From Fastidiosipila sp964627125 (GTDB lineage Bacteria; Bacillota; Clostridia; Saccharofermentanales; Fastidiosipilaceae), in contig CAZVJQ010000009.1 of NCBI GenBank assembly GCA_964627125.1, forward strand, positions 1 through 57,825: DNA of 57,825 nucleotides, given 5' to 3'. The notes beneath the pieces were generated by a model. It was not told where the DNA came from. It saw only the letters and a list, made by a program, of their open reading frames with translations, and made no database searches. The first letter of the stretch is position 1. Every line of letters begins with the position of its first letter. Shown here one piece after another: positions 25,128 to 34,943 of the stretch. The position numbers and the translations under genes are program-made.

Positions 25128-25798
25128 TGCAAAATACAAAGGATAAATTAAAAAATAAGATTGCTCCTTCAATATTAGCCTGTAATCCAACAACCATACA
25201 TCAAGAAATCCTAGAGATTTCCGAGGATATTGATGCATTACATATAGATATTATGGACGGGCATTTCGTTCCAAACCACAATGGTTCACCTGAATTAGTT
25301 CGTGCAATTAAAGAAGCCTTCCCTGAGATTATCCTAGATGTCCATCTAATGATAGATAATCCAGAACAAATGCTAGATGCCTATATAGATGCCGGTGCTG
25401 ACTCAATTACTATCCATTACGAGAGTCTAGTGCATCATCATAGATATCTTGACTACATACGTTCCAAGGGCGTATTAGCCGGTTTAAGCCTCAATCCAGG
25501 CACACCTGTTTCATTATTAGAAAATCTAATTACTTCAGTTGATGTTTTATTATTAATGAGTGTTAATCCAGGTTTTGGTGGCCAAAGCTTCATCCCTGAA
25601 ATCTACAACAAGATAGAAGATGCAACAAAATTAATCGCTGTTAAATCTGCAGATACTCTTATAGAGATTGATGGTGGTGTTAAAACACATAATGCTCAAG
25701 AGCTTTGGAATAAGGGAGTAGACTTCCTAGTGGCTGGTAGTGCTGTCTTTGGACAAGAAAATCCTAAGGACGAGCTTAGAAAATTAAGTAAACAATAA
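25127..25798 (+). CDS. rpe: Ribulose-phosphate 3-epimerase
   Basis: This 223-aa TIM-barrel enzyme interconverts ribulose-5-P and xylulose-5-P in the pentose phosphate pathway. Motifs: APSILACNP (12-20), HIDIMDGHFVPN (about 40-51) with metal ligands, LDVHLMIDNPEQ (about 71-82), the LLMSVNPGFGGQ loop, and EIDGGVK near the end. It overlaps the genes on both sides by one base (TAATG), so rsgA-rpe-thiN form a coupled unit. Confidence 0.97.
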   Translation: MQNTKDKLKNKIAPSILACNPTTIHQEILEISEDIDALHIDIMDGHFVPNHNGSPELVRAIKEAFPEIILDVHLMIDNPEQMLDAYIDAGADSITIHYESLVHHHRYLDYIRSKGVLAGLSLNPGTPVSLLENLITSVDVLLLMSVNPGFGGQSFIPEIYNKIEDATKLIAVKSADTLIEIDGGVKTHNAQELWNKGVDFLVAGSAVFGQENPKDELRKLSKQ

Positions 25799-26496
25799 TG
25801 GAAAATAATAAACACGAAAACATTGCTATCGTCCTAGATGGAAGATTAGAAGTAACTGAAAAACTCTTAGTTAAACTCAATGAGGCAGATTACATTATTG
25901 CTGTAGATAGAGGCTTAGACCATCTACACAATATGAATGTACATGCAGATTTACTTATAGGCGACTTAGATACAGTTTCTACTGAAGCTCTTAATTGGGC
26001 TGAAGAGAATAATTTCCCTCAAGACATACATTCACCAGATAAAGATTTTACAGATGGTGAATTAGCGATTAATAAAGCTCTTAGCCTAGGAGCCAAGCAA
26101 ATAACTTTCTATGCATGTTTTAGCGAGTATAGACCAGACCATATGATAAATATGATTAATCTATCTCAAAACTTGCATTATCAGGGAATTGAAACAGCAA
26201 TATTTAATGGGAATATATTGGCTTTGCCTCTAGAAGGACCGAGTAATTTAACTTTAGATACTAAAGATTATTTCGCAGAAGAACTGTTAAGTGAATTATT
26301 TATTTCTATCGTTCCTGATACAGATGTAGAAGGATTAAGTTACTCAGGTTTGAAGTATGATCTGACTGATGCACATTTAGATAAATACAGTAGTTTAAGC
26401 TTAAGTAATTCATTATCTAGTGACAATAAAGAAGGTATTTTTACACTAAATTTTGATTATGGAAAGTTACTAGTTTTTCTTCTATATCTAGTATAA
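25798..26496 (+). CDS. thiN: Thiamine pyrophosphokinase
   Basis: A 232-aa enzyme that transfers pyrophosphate from ATP to thiamine to make the cofactor TPP. Visible motifs are AVDRGLDHL (about 35-43), LIGDLDTVS (about 54-62, the family GD.DS), PDKDFTDGELAINKAL, and YRPDHMINMINL, equivalent to the family G-R-x-D-H. The C-terminal beta-sandwich is present but diverged. Translational coupling to rpe by a one-base overlap. The ending LLYLV is slightly shorter than usual. Confidence 0.88.
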   Translation: MENNKHENIAIVLDGRLEVTEKLLVKLNEADYIIAVDRGLDHLHNMNVHADLLIGDLDTVSTEALNWAEENNFPQDIHSPDKDFTDGELAINKALSLGAKQITFYACFSEYRPDHMINMINLSQNLHYQGIETAIFNGNILALPLEGPSNLTLDTKDYFAEELLSELFISIVPDTDVEGLSYSGLKYDLTDAHLDKYSSLSLSNSLSSDNKEGIFTLNFDYGKLLVFLLYLV

Positions 26497-26540
26497 TATT
26501 TGTACATAATTATATTTTAATATTCTGATAGGAGACGCAT

Positions 26541-28403
26541 ATGGATTTCAATCTATATCAATATGGTAATGAGTTTAAAGCCTATAATTTCTTTGGCGCA
26601 AACTATGACGGTGAAGGCACACAGTTTAGAACACATGCACCAAATGCTAGAAATGTTTATCTAGTTGGGGATTTCAACAATTACGAAAACCAACGCATGG
26701 AAGTTATTAATGGTGTCTGGGAACTATATGTAAAAGAAGCTAAACCTGGTCATACATATAAATACAGAATAGAAGGACCAAGTGGTCACATTCAAGAACA
26801 TTCAGATCCTTATGCATTCTATTCTGAACTAAGACCTAAGACAGCTTCAGTAATTTACGAAAGAAATCAATACATATTCAATGACCAAGATTGGATGAAC
26901 TCAAGAACTAATAACCTCAACGAAAAACCTCTTTCTATTTATGAGGTTCATTTAGGATCATGGAGAACTAAAGTTCATGAGTTAGGTGATTACGATGAGA
27001 ATGGTGTACAAATTCTAGAAGAGAAAGATAACTACTTAAGTTATAGAGAACTAGCAGAGCCATTAGCTAAATATGTAAAAGAATCTGGTTTCACACATGT
27101 TGAGTTCTTACCTGTATCTGAGCATCCACTAGATATGTCTTGGGGTTATCAGCCAACAGGATTTTACTCAGCAACATCAAGATATGGTAATCCAGATGAT
27201 TTTAAATATCTAATCGATGTCTTACATCAAAATGGAATTGGAGTCATATTAGACTTCGTCCCAGTACATTTCCCAACTAATGATTATGCACTCGCAAACT
27301 ACGATGGAACACCTTTCTTCGAATATCCACATGACGATTTAAAATATAGTGAATGGGGAAGTTTAAACTTTAACCTGATGAAGGGTGAAGTTAGATCCTT
27401 CCTAAACTCTGCAGCCAACTATTGGCTAGAAGAATTCCATATAGATGGATTGAGGATAGATGCTGTAAGTAACTTAATTTATTACCAAGGTAGAAAAGAT
27501 CGTGGTACTAATAATGCAGCAATTGAATTTATCAAAAACTTCAACTATCAAATCCATAGATTACATCCAAATGTAATGACAATTGCAGAAGACTCATCTG
27601 ACTATCCACAAGTTACTAATGCTGTTGAACATGGTGGTTTAGGATTTACTTATAAATGGGATATGGGCTGGATGAATGATACTCTTAAATACTTTGAAAC
27701 AGCACCATGGGAGAGAAGTCACCACTATCATAAGATTTCATTCTCAATGATGTATTTCTACAGCGAGAAATTTATCCTACCATTATCACACGATGAAGTT
27801 GTTCATGGCGATAAAAATATCTTAGATAAAATGTTTGGAAGCTATGAGGAGAAATTCCCACAAGCAAGATCCTTCTATCTTTACATGTTCTCACACCCTG
27901 GTAAGAAGCTAAACTTCATGGGTAATGAATTTGGACAAATTCGTGAATGGGATGAGAAGAGAGAGCAAGATTGGCAACTATTAGAATATGACACTCATGC
28001 TAGTTTCAATAATTTCTTCACAGATTTAAATAAGTTATATACAACAGAAGAAATATTATACAAGGAAGAATTCCACGATAAAAACTTCCAATGGACAATA
28101 GTAGACGACACAATAGCTTGTGTTTATGCATATTGGCGAGGTAATGGAGATGAGAAGATTTGGTTCATTTTCAACTTCAGCGGACAAACTTATAATTACT
28201 ATGCAGTTAAACTAGATGGTCATGAGATTGTAGAAGAAGTGATCAACACTGATTGGCATAAGTATGGTGGTGGAACACAAGAGCCAACAACAGGTGTAAA
28301 AACATGGGAAGAACTCGGTGATAATAGATTTGCAATGTCGTTACCAGGTTTCAATAGTAGAGCTTTTAGAATAAGAAAAACTAAAGATAATGAGACAAAA
28401 TAA
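26541..28403 (+). CDS. glgB: 1,4-alpha-glucan branching enzyme
   Basis: A 620-aa GH13 enzyme that introduces alpha-1,6 branches into glycogen. The N-terminal CBM48 domain (~20-110, with FRTHAPNARNVYLVGDFN) precedes the barrel. Catalytic blocks are DFVPVHFP (~238), GLRIDAV with nucleophile D307, TIAEDS with acid/base E350, and LSHDEVVHGD with H417 and D418. The C-terminal all-beta domain ends FNSRAFRI. The start follows AGGAGACG. No other glycogen gene (glgC, glgA, glgP) is adjacent. The gene is expected to be functional because every catalytic residue is kept. Confidence 0.95.
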   Translation: MDFNLYQYGNEFKAYNFFGANYDGEGTQFRTHAPNARNVYLVGDFNNYENQRMEVINGVWELYVKEAKPGHTYKYRIEGPSGHIQEHSDPYAFYSELRPKTASVIYERNQYIFNDQDWMNSRTNNLNEKPLSIYEVHLGSWRTKVHELGDYDENGVQILEEKDNYLSYRELAEPLAKYVKESGFTHVEFLPVSEHPLDMSWGYQPTGFYSATSRYGNPDDFKYLIDVLHQNGIGVILDFVPVHFPTNDYALANYDGTPFFEYPHDDLKYSEWGSLNFNLMKGEVRSFLNSAANYWLEEFHIDGLRIDAVSNLIYYQGRKDRGTNNAAIEFIKNFNYQIHRLHPNVMTIAEDSSDYPQVTNAVEHGGLGFTYKWDMGWMNDTLKYFETAPWERSHHYHKISFSMMYFYSEKFILPLSHDEVVHGDKNILDKMFGSYEEKFPQARSFYLYMFSHPGKKLNFMGNEFGQIREWDEKREQDWQLLEYDTHASFNNFFTDLNKLYTTEEILYKEEFHDKNFQWTIVDDTIACVYAYWRGNGDEKIWFIFNFSGQTYNYYAVKLDGHEIVEEVINTDWHKYGGGTQEPTTGVKTWEELGDNRFAMSLPGFNSRAFRIRKTKDNETK

Positions 28404-28440
28404 TCTAATATAAGTAGATATATTTAATTGCTTGAAAGAT

Positions 28441-28469
28441 TTGACAAAAGAACATTACTAAACTATAAT
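28441..28469 (+). promoter_or_regulatory. Consensus promoter of tRNA-Trp
   Basis: Perfect TTGACA (28441-28446), 17-bp spacer, perfect TATAAT (28464-28469); the tRNA begins 14 bp later. Confidence 0.9.
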
Positions 28470-28482
28470 TTTTCAAGCACTT

Positions 28483-28557
28483 AGGGGAGTGGCTCAACGG
28501 TAGAGCAATGGTCTCCAAAACCATCGGTTGCGGGTTCAAATCCTGTCTCCCCTGCCA
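28483..28557 (+). tRNA. tRNA-Trp (CCA anticodon)
   Basis: Acceptor stem AGGGGAG (28483-28489) pairs with CTCCCCT (28547-28553), followed by the discriminator G and encoded CCA. The anticodon stem ATGGT/ACCAT encloses CTCCAAA, giving anticodon CCA. The T-arm contains GGGTTCAAATCCT. UGA is used as a stop throughout the window, so no code change is implied. Confidence 0.96.
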
Positions 28558-28562
28558 ATTAT

Positions 28563-28599
28563 AAGAACTTAGCGTCATTTGCAGCTAGGTTCTTTTTTT
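28563..28599 (+). terminator. Intrinsic terminator after tRNA-Trp
   Basis: AAGAACTTAGC (28563-28573) pairs with GCTAGGTTCTT (28584-28594, one G-T pair), then a run of T. Confidence 0.88.
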
Positions 28600-28675
28600 A
28601 TTTCCACGGTATTTTATCTATAAGCAAATAATAATTGATATACTTAATTGTAGAAATCAAGGAAGAGGAAATACA

Positions 28676-30139
28676 ATGTCGAATTATAAAGACCCTAAAA
28701 ATGTAATCTTTATACTCTCAGATGACCAAGGTTACTGGTCTCTAGGTTGCTATGGAAATGATGAAGTTATAAGCAATAATATAGATGCTTTAGCAAATGA
28801 TGGAATTAGATTTGATAATTTCTTTTGTGCATCTCCAGTATGTTCTCCTGCAAGAGCAACCCTTTTAACTGGTAAAATTCCTTCCCAACATGGTGTCCAT
28901 GATTGGATTGAAGGTGGTACAGAGGAGAGAAGAGACATTGAATATCTAGAGGGACAATCTTCCTTCATTAATGTATTAAAAGATAATGGTTATACATGTG
29001 GACTATCTGGTAAATGGCATCTAGGTAATAGTGCAGAAGTTCAGATGGGATTTGACCACTGGTTCGCACATCAAGGAGGTTCTAGTGAATATTATGCTGC
29101 TCCAATGTATAGAGATGGTGAATTATATATAGAAAATAAGTATATTACTGATGTAATCACTGACGATGCCATAGATTTCATTACCCAAAATAAAGATAAA
29201 CCATTCTACGCCCAAGTCGCCTATACTGCACCACATTCACCTTGGATTCGTAATCACCCTAAAGAAATTGAAGCACTTTACGATGACTGTGAATTCAATT
29301 CAGTACCTTCACTAAAAAACACAGGTGTTCATAAAGATTCAATCTATTTGAGCCATGAAGTTGCAAGGAATGAGCGCGCTAATTTAGTAGGCTATTTCGC
29401 AGCAGTCACAGCAATGGACCAAAATATTGGACGTATTGTTAAAACCTTAGATGAGCTAGGCATTAGAGATGAAACTCTTATTGTTTTCACTAGCGATAAT
29501 GGTTTTAGTACAGGTCATCATGGTTTATGGGGCAAAGGCAACGCTACTTACCCTTTTAACTTCTACGATGAATCTATAAAAGTACCATTTATCTTAAATT
29601 ATTCAGGTTTTACTGGTGGACAAGTAAATGAAGATTTAATCTCTGCTTATGATCTTAGACAAAGTTTAATTGATATTCTAGAGTTAGAAGATAATACAGA
29701 TAATTCAAATCTAGTAGGCAGAAGCTTTAAAAATAATATCTTAAAATATTCAGAAGATAGTAATGACGCTGTATTTGTTATGGATGAATATGGACCTAAT
29801 AGAGTAATGAGGACGAAGTCAGATAAGTTAATAATTCGTTATCCAGACGGTCCAAACGAGTATTATGATTTGCTTAATGACCCGGCTGAACAGAACAATT
29901 TAATTGACAATTCAGAGTACCAAGAGAGAATTTCTTCGATGAGTTCAGAGTTAAATAATTGGTATGAGGAACATGTTGACCCTCGTGTAGATGGCTCTAA
30001 GTTAAATGTATATGGTACTGGCCAAAAGGCAAAAGTTGACTTAAACATAGGTGAGGACGATAGTTTCATAATGGATCCTTACATTAAAGATACAGCCTTT
30101 TATAAAGCTAATAATCCAGAATCTACTGAAGTTAATTGA
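28676..30139 (+). CDS. Cys-type sulfatase family hydrolase
   Basis: A 487-aa alkaline-phosphatase-superfamily enzyme. The N-terminal metal-binding SDDQGYWSLGCYGND (about 15-29) and the sulfatase signature C56-S-P-A-R followed by ATLLTGK are intact. C56 is the residue oxidised to formylglycine, usually by a radical-SAM maturase (anSME) in anaerobes. GKWHLG (about 119-124) and FTSDNGFSTGHHGLWGKG (about 273-290) supply further active-site residues. There is no signal peptide, so the enzyme appears cytoplasmic. The substrate is unknown; host glycan sulfates are one possibility, and phosphonate or phosphodiester substrates also occur in this family. No maturase or transporter lies beside it. GGAAGAGG precedes the start. 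Confidence 0.88.
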   Translation: MSNYKDPKNVIFILSDDQGYWSLGCYGNDEVISNNIDALANDGIRFDNFFCASPVCSPARATLLTGKIPSQHGVHDWIEGGTEERRDIEYLEGQSSFINVLKDNGYTCGLSGKWHLGNSAEVQMGFDHWFAHQGGSSEYYAAPMYRDGELYIENKYITDVITDDAIDFITQNKDKPFYAQVAYTAPHSPWIRNHPKEIEALYDDCEFNSVPSLKNTGVHKDSIYLSHEVARNERANLVGYFAAVTAMDQNIGRIVKTLDELGIRDETLIVFTSDNGFSTGHHGLWGKGNATYPFNFYDESIKVPFILNYSGFTGGQVNEDLISAYDLRQSLIDILELEDNTDNSNLVGRSFKNNILKYSEDSNDAVFVMDEYGPNRVMRTKSDKLIIRYPDGPNEYYDLLNDPAEQNNLIDNSEYQERISSMSSELNNWYEEHVDPRVDGSKLNVYGTGQKAKVDLNIGEDDSFIMDPYIKDTAFYKANNPESTEVN

Positions 30140-30283
30140 CTTTAAGTTTAGGCAGTGGTTTATTATATTTTCTTATGTGGTCAATTTTAGAAATTTTTGA
30201 TTTCTTGGGAATAAAACTTATTCTTGGCTATGTTAAAATTAAGACTATGATTAGAGAATTGTATTTTAAATGGGGGTGTGACT

Positions 30284-30742
30284 TTGGCAAAAATGAATGT
30301 AGAACTTTATACAGATGGAGCATGTTCTGGTAATCCAGGAGTAGGTGGCTGGGGTGCCATTTTAGTTTTTGGTGAACATGAGAAAGAATTATCTGGAAAT
30401 GAAGGACACACTACCAATAATAGAATGGAATTATCAGCAGTTATTAATGGCTTGAAGGCACTTAAATACCCTGTTAAGGCAGATATTTATTCAGATAGTG
30501 CATATATTGTTAATGCAATAAATCAAAATTGGCTAAGTAATTGGAAGAAGAATAATTGGCGTAATGCTGCTAAAGAACCTGTCAGCAATCAAGACCTTTG
30601 GCTAGAATTAGATGAATTAATGAATATACATGAGACTAGATTCTTTAAAGTTAAGGGACATTCAGATCATGAGATGAACAATAGAGCGGATGCTTTGGCC
30701 GTGCAAGCAGTACAAAACTACAAGGATGAACATAATTTTTAA
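30284..30742 (+). CDS. rnhA: Ribonuclease HI
   Basis: A 152-aa RNase HI that degrades RNA in RNA-DNA hybrids. The catalytic carboxylates are recognisable in YTDGACSGNPGVGGWGA, NNRMELSA, YSDSAYIVNA and NNRADALA, the D-E-D-D set. TTG 30284 is six bases after GGGGGTG; the ATG at 30293 is an alternative and would lose only three residues. A second RNase H, rnhB, is at 51132. The neighbouring Nudix gene starts nine bases after the stop, so they are probably co-transcribed. Confidence 0.92.
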   Translation: MAKMNVELYTDGACSGNPGVGGWGAILVFGEHEKELSGNEGHTTNNRMELSAVINGLKALKYPVKADIYSDSAYIVNAINQNWLSNWKKNNWRNAAKEPVSNQDLWLELDELMNIHETRFFKVKGHSDHEMNNRADALAVQAVQNYKDEHNF

Positions 30743-30751
30743 GAGGTATTT

Positions 30752-31285
30752 ATGGAAGCTGAAATAGAAAAATCAAGAGAGAGCATATTTAATGGGTATG
30801 TTTTTGATGTATATAAATTAACTGTAGAGACTCAAGATGGAAGTTTAGCACCAAGAGAAATCATTGAACACAATGGTGGAGCCTGTATATTAGCAATCAA
30901 TGAAAATAATGAAATTTATTTTGTTGAACAATTTAGAACTGCAGCAAATCAATTTATGTTAGAACTTCCTGCTGGTAAGTTGAATCTTGGTGAAGACCCA
31001 AAACTATGCGCAATTAGAGAATTAGAAGAAGAAGCAGGTTTAATTGCAAACTCAGTTGAATTACTAACAGAATTCTTCCCAACACCAGGATATTCAGATG
31101 AAAAAATCTATGTTTACTATACTGATGATTTTAAAATTGGTGAACAAAACTTAGATGAAGGTGAATTTTTAGAAGTATATAAATATACTTTAGATGAAGC
31201 AGTTCAAATGATTTTTAATGGTAAAATTGCTGACGCCAAAACTATAGTTGGAATTTTAATGGCTGCAGGTAGAAGAAATAAATAA
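30752..31285 (+). CDS. Nudix hydrolase, probable ADP-ribose pyrophosphatase
   Basis: A 177-aa protein with a full Nudix box, G-x5-E-x7-R-E-x-x-E-E-x-G, at about 74-96 (starting GKLNLGEDP and ending RELEEEAGL). The upstream IYFVEQFRTAANQFMLELPAG and downstream FFPTPGYSDEKIYVYY fit the ADP-ribose pyrophosphatase subgroup (NudF-like). It would hydrolyse ADP-ribose to AMP and ribose-5-phosphate. It lies between rnhA and ftsK, all in the same direction with short spacers. Confidence 0.88.
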   Translation: MEAEIEKSRESIFNGYVFDVYKLTVETQDGSLAPREIIEHNGGACILAINENNEIYFVEQFRTAANQFMLELPAGKLNLGEDPKLCAIRELEEEAGLIANSVELLTEFFPTPGYSDEKIYVYYTDDFKIGEQNLDEGEFLEVYKYTLDEAVQMIFNGKIADAKTIVGILMAAGRRNK

Positions 31286-31302
31286 TTGTTTTAAGGTAGA
31301 AA

Positions 31303-34059
31303 ATGGCAGATAGAAGTAGAAATAATAATCAGAATTTAAATTATAGTGAGAATAAATATAGAGAAATTATTGGTCTCGTATATTTAATTTTTGCTATTTT
31401 CCTCGGTGTCGCATATTACATTCCTGCTGTTAATAGTGGGATTTTAGGACAATTTTTCCTTAATATAGGTAAAGGATTAATTGGACCTGTCGCTTATGTT
31501 TTACCAATTATCTTTGTTGTCTTAGCAGTTGCTACATTTTTAGAAGATTTTTTTGCTGCAAATAAAATAAAACTAACTAACTTATTAACTTTAACAATAT
31601 TACTATCTTCACTTATACATGTCATTACAGTAGATGCCGATGTAATCGCTAATTTGAGTATTGATTCTGAGAATAACCAAACTGTATTGCAATCATTAAG
31701 AATCTTATGGACAGCAAGTCAAGATCCTAGTATTTATCCTGATTTACTTAATACTCTACCTGGTGGAATTGTTGGAGGAAGTATTGCTCTAGGCTTGACT
31801 CAAATAGTAGGGTCAGTGGGCACAATTATCATACTTTCGGCAACAATAATCATTGAAGCAATTATATTAGGAAATTTCTCAATTTCAAGGATTTTACTAA
31901 CGATAGTTTCAATATTCTATGCAATAGGTGATTGGTTTAAGTCACTTCTAAATACTAGTGAAGATCAATCTAAGAGAGTAGATGAAGCTAAAACTACAAG
32001 ACCTATGAAGAGAACACAGGTCAAAATTGAAGATACTAATAGATATTCATCTTCTGAACCTGAACCTGCAAATTCTGCTCCAACTTATACTATAAATGGG
32101 CTAGAGCAAGAAGATACATTTAATTCAAGAAGAAGTTCATTTGTTGAAATTAATGATAATTACGAAGATGATTTTCCTTCTGAAACTAGTAGAAATAATT
32201 CTACTGAAGCTATCACACCAAACTTCCTATTAGATACTAGTGTCGCTCCAGAACCTAGCTCTTCTAGAGCAAACAATAGGGCAGTGGAAGCTCAGAAACT
32301 GAAAAATAAAAACTTCTTCGAAATCGATGCCGAAGAAGACTATATAAATAATTTTGCTGATGATGATAAGGATTTTAGCAATGAATTCCTATTAGATGAC
32401 AATGGAGTTATTACAGCTCAAGAAACTACTCCAGTAAAACCTGTAAAACCTCTATCTAGTAGTACAAGTGAAATAAGAAGTTCAAATAATGATAAACCTG
32501 CTGCCAGAAAATCATTGGCTGACACTAAACAAATTAGTTTGAGTGATGCCGCTAAACAGGCAAAATCTGACCCTGTTCTTGCTAAACAAGATGCTAAACC
32601 ACATAAGGAATATGTATTCCCTCCAATATCTTTGCTTGAACCTAGACCAGTTGTTCAGAAGGGTTCTACAGCTAATGCTATTCAAGAGCAAGCTATGAGA
32701 CTAGAATCAACCTTAAAGAGTTTTGGTGTCGATGCAAAAGTTATTAATATAACTACTGGACCATCAATTACTAGATTTGAGTTAAGACCAGGACCTGGTG
32801 TAAAAATTAGTAAAATTGTAGGTTTATCAGATGATATAGCTCTAAGTCTCGCTGCAACAACAGTAAGAATTGAAGCTCCAATTCCTGGTAAATCAGCTAT
32901 TGGTATTGAGATTCCTAATAAACAAACTGCAATTGTTGGTCTTAGATCATTACTGGAAGATAAAGAATATAAAAACTCAGATAACAAACTTGATGTACCA
33001 CTTGGTAGAGATATTCCAGGTCAATTAATTACATGTAATCTACAAAAGATGCCTCACTTATTAATTGCTGGTGCTACAGGATCAGGTAAGTCAATTGCGA
33101 TAAATGGAATACTTATAAGTTTAATGTATAGATGTTCCCCCGAAGATCTTAGATTACTCTTAATTGACCCTAAAGTAGTTGAGTTGTCTATTTATAACGG
33201 TATTCCACACCTATTAGCTCCTGTTGTTACTGACCCGGCAAAAGCTGCTAACACCCTAAACTGGCTTGTCCAAGAAATGGAACAAAGATACAAGCTCTTC
33301 GCTGATAAGAAGGCAAGAGATATGGCTGGATATAACGAACTTATGGAAAAAGAAGGTGGCGAAAAACTACCTTACATTGTCCTAGTGATTGACGAGTTAT
33401 CTGACTTAATGATGACTTCACCTAAGGAAGTTGAAGACTCAATTTCTAGATTAACAGCAATGGCTCGTGCTGCAGGTATACATTTAATTATTGCAACTCA
33501 GAGACCTTCTGTTGATGTTATTACAGGTGTTATTAAGGCTAATATACCTTCTAGGTTGGCTTTTGCCGTATCATCGCAAGTAGACTCAAGAACTATATTG
33601 GATGGATCTGGTGCTGAAAAACTCTTGGGTAAAGGTGACTTACTATTCTTCCCACAAAGCGCTTCCAAACCTACAAGAGGTCAAGGTGCATTTGTTGATG
33701 ACCATGAAGTAGCAAAAGTTATTTCATACCTTAAAGCTCAAGGTTTAGAGAGCTATGACCAGGAAGTGGCAAAAGAGATTGTAGCGACAACACCAACCGC
33801 ATCACTAGATGATGAAGATGAAGAAGATGAATTATTCATGGATGCAGTCGATTTAGTTGTCGAAAATGCTTATGCTTCAGTATCACTTCTACAAAGAAGA
33901 TTAAACATAGGATATCCAAGAGCTGGGCGTATTATAGATGCTATGGAAGCAAAAGGTTATATCGGTATGCACGCAGGTAGTAAACCAAGAGATGTTAAAA
34001 TTAGCGCTGAAGAGTGGGCATTGATTAAGGCAGATGCTTGGAATGACGACAATATTTAG
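31303..34059 (+). CDS. ftsK: DNA translocase FtsK/SpoIIIE
   Basis: A 918-aa motor that pumps chromosomes through the closing septum. An N-terminal membrane domain with about four to five hydrophobic helices (~20-205) is followed by a long, low-complexity acidic and serine-rich linker (~220-430). The RecA-like motor has Walker A GATGSGKS (590-597) and Walker B YIVLVIDELSDLMM (about 690-703). The C-terminal winged-helix gamma domain (~840-905, RRLNIGYPRAGRIIDAME) reads polar DNA sequences. The ribosome-binding site is AAGGTAGA. folD follows closely. Confidence 0.95.
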   Translation: MADRSRNNNQNLNYSENKYREIIGLVYLIFAIFLGVAYYIPAVNSGILGQFFLNIGKGLIGPVAYVLPIIFVVLAVATFLEDFFAANKIKLTNLLTLTILLSSLIHVITVDADVIANLSIDSENNQTVLQSLRILWTASQDPSIYPDLLNTLPGGIVGGSIALGLTQIVGSVGTIIILSATIIIEAIILGNFSISRILLTIVSIFYAIGDWFKSLLNTSEDQSKRVDEAKTTRPMKRTQVKIEDTNRYSSSEPEPANSAPTYTINGLEQEDTFNSRRSSFVEINDNYEDDFPSETSRNNSTEAITPNFLLDTSVAPEPSSSRANNRAVEAQKLKNKNFFEIDAEEDYINNFADDDKDFSNEFLLDDNGVITAQETTPVKPVKPLSSSTSEIRSSNNDKPAARKSLADTKQISLSDAAKQAKSDPVLAKQDAKPHKEYVFPPISLLEPRPVVQKGSTANAIQEQAMRLESTLKSFGVDAKVINITTGPSITRFELRPGPGVKISKIVGLSDDIALSLAATTVRIEAPIPGKSAIGIEIPNKQTAIVGLRSLLEDKEYKNSDNKLDVPLGRDIPGQLITCNLQKMPHLLIAGATGSGKSIAINGILISLMYRCSPEDLRLLLIDPKVVELSIYNGIPHLLAPVVTDPAKAANTLNWLVQEMEQRYKLFADKKARDMAGYNELMEKEGGEKLPYIVLVIDELSDLMMTSPKEVEDSISRLTAMARAAGIHLIIATQRPSVDVITGVIKANIPSRLAFAVSSQVDSRTILDGSGAEKLLGKGDLLFFPQSASKPTRGQGAFVDDHEVAKVISYLKAQGLESYDQEVAKEIVATTPTASLDDEDEEDELFMDAVDLVVENAYASVSLLQRRLNIGYPRAGRIIDAMEAKGYIGMHAGSKPRDVKISAEEWALIKADAWNDDNI

Positions 34060-34071
34060 AATGGAAAATTG

Positions 34072-34941
34072 ATGGCAAAAATTATTAGCGGTAAAGAATT
34101 AGCAGCAAGAATTCGCTCTGAAGTGAAATCAGAGATAGATTCACTCACTTCTGAAATAGGAAGGTCAGCTAAGTTATCCGTAATTTTAGTCGGTAATGAT
34201 CCAGCTTCAGAAATATATGTAAGAAATAAGCAAAGAGCCGCTAAACAATGCGGAATTGAATCTGAAACAATATCTTTATCTGATGATGTTAACCTAGAAG
34301 AATTGACTAGTACTATTCAGACGTTAAATGAAGACTCTACTGTAGATGGCATATTAATGCAATTACCATTACCTGATCATCTAAGAGAACATGAGAATGA
34401 TCTAATATCCATGATTTCACCAGAGAAAGATGTTGATGGATTCCATCCAGTAAACATTGGTAAATTAACCTTAGGTTTAGACACAATGGTCTCTTGCACT
34501 CCTGCAGGTGTCATGGAGTTAATTGAGGAGAGTGGAGAAGACATTAGTGGTAAATTAGCAGTAATTCTAGGTAGAAGTAATACTGTGGGTAAACCTTTAA
34601 TTCAACTACTATTAGCAAAGAATGCAACTGTAATCACAACTCACTCAAAAACAAAAAATTTATCTGAATTAACTAAACAAGCAGATATTATAATAGCTGC
34701 AATTGGACAGGCAAATTTCCTTACATCAGACATGGTGAAAGATGGCGTCATAATAATTGATGTGGGTATAAATAGGTACATAGAAGGGAAAATTACAGGT
34801 GATGTAGATTTCGAAGGAGTTAAGGATAAGGCATCTTACATAACTACAGTACCTGGTGGAGTTGGACCTATGACTGTTGCAATGCTCATGAAAAACACTT
34901 TAATTTCTTATAAGAGAAGAAATAACGTTGAAAAGGATTAA
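34072..34941 (+). CDS. folD: Methylene-THF dehydrogenase / cyclohydrolase
   Basis: This bifunctional 289-aa enzyme interconverts 5,10-methylene-THF and 10-formyl-THF. Motifs: YVRNKQRAAKQCGI (about 51-64) with the catalytic lysine, GILMQLPLPDHL (about 98-109), EKDVDGFHP (about 122-130), and the NADP-binding VILGRSNTVGKP (about 163-174). The C-terminal PGGVGPMTVAML is complete. ATG 34072 is chosen over TTG 34069. The one-carbon unit comes from GlyA and its formyl product feeds Fmt, both in this window. Confidence 0.96.
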   Translation: MAKIISGKELAARIRSEVKSEIDSLTSEIGRSAKLSVILVGNDPASEIYVRNKQRAAKQCGIESETISLSDDVNLEELTSTIQTLNEDSTVDGILMQLPLPDHLREHENDLISMISPEKDVDGFHPVNIGKLTLGLDTMVSCTPAGVMELIEESGEDISGKLAVILGRSNTVGKPLIQLLLAKNATVITTHSKTKNLSELTKQADIIIAAIGQANFLTSDMVKDGVIIIDVGINRYIEGKITGDVDFEGVKDKASYITTVPGGVGPMTVAMLMKNTLISYKRRNNVEKD

Positions 34942-34943
34942 CA

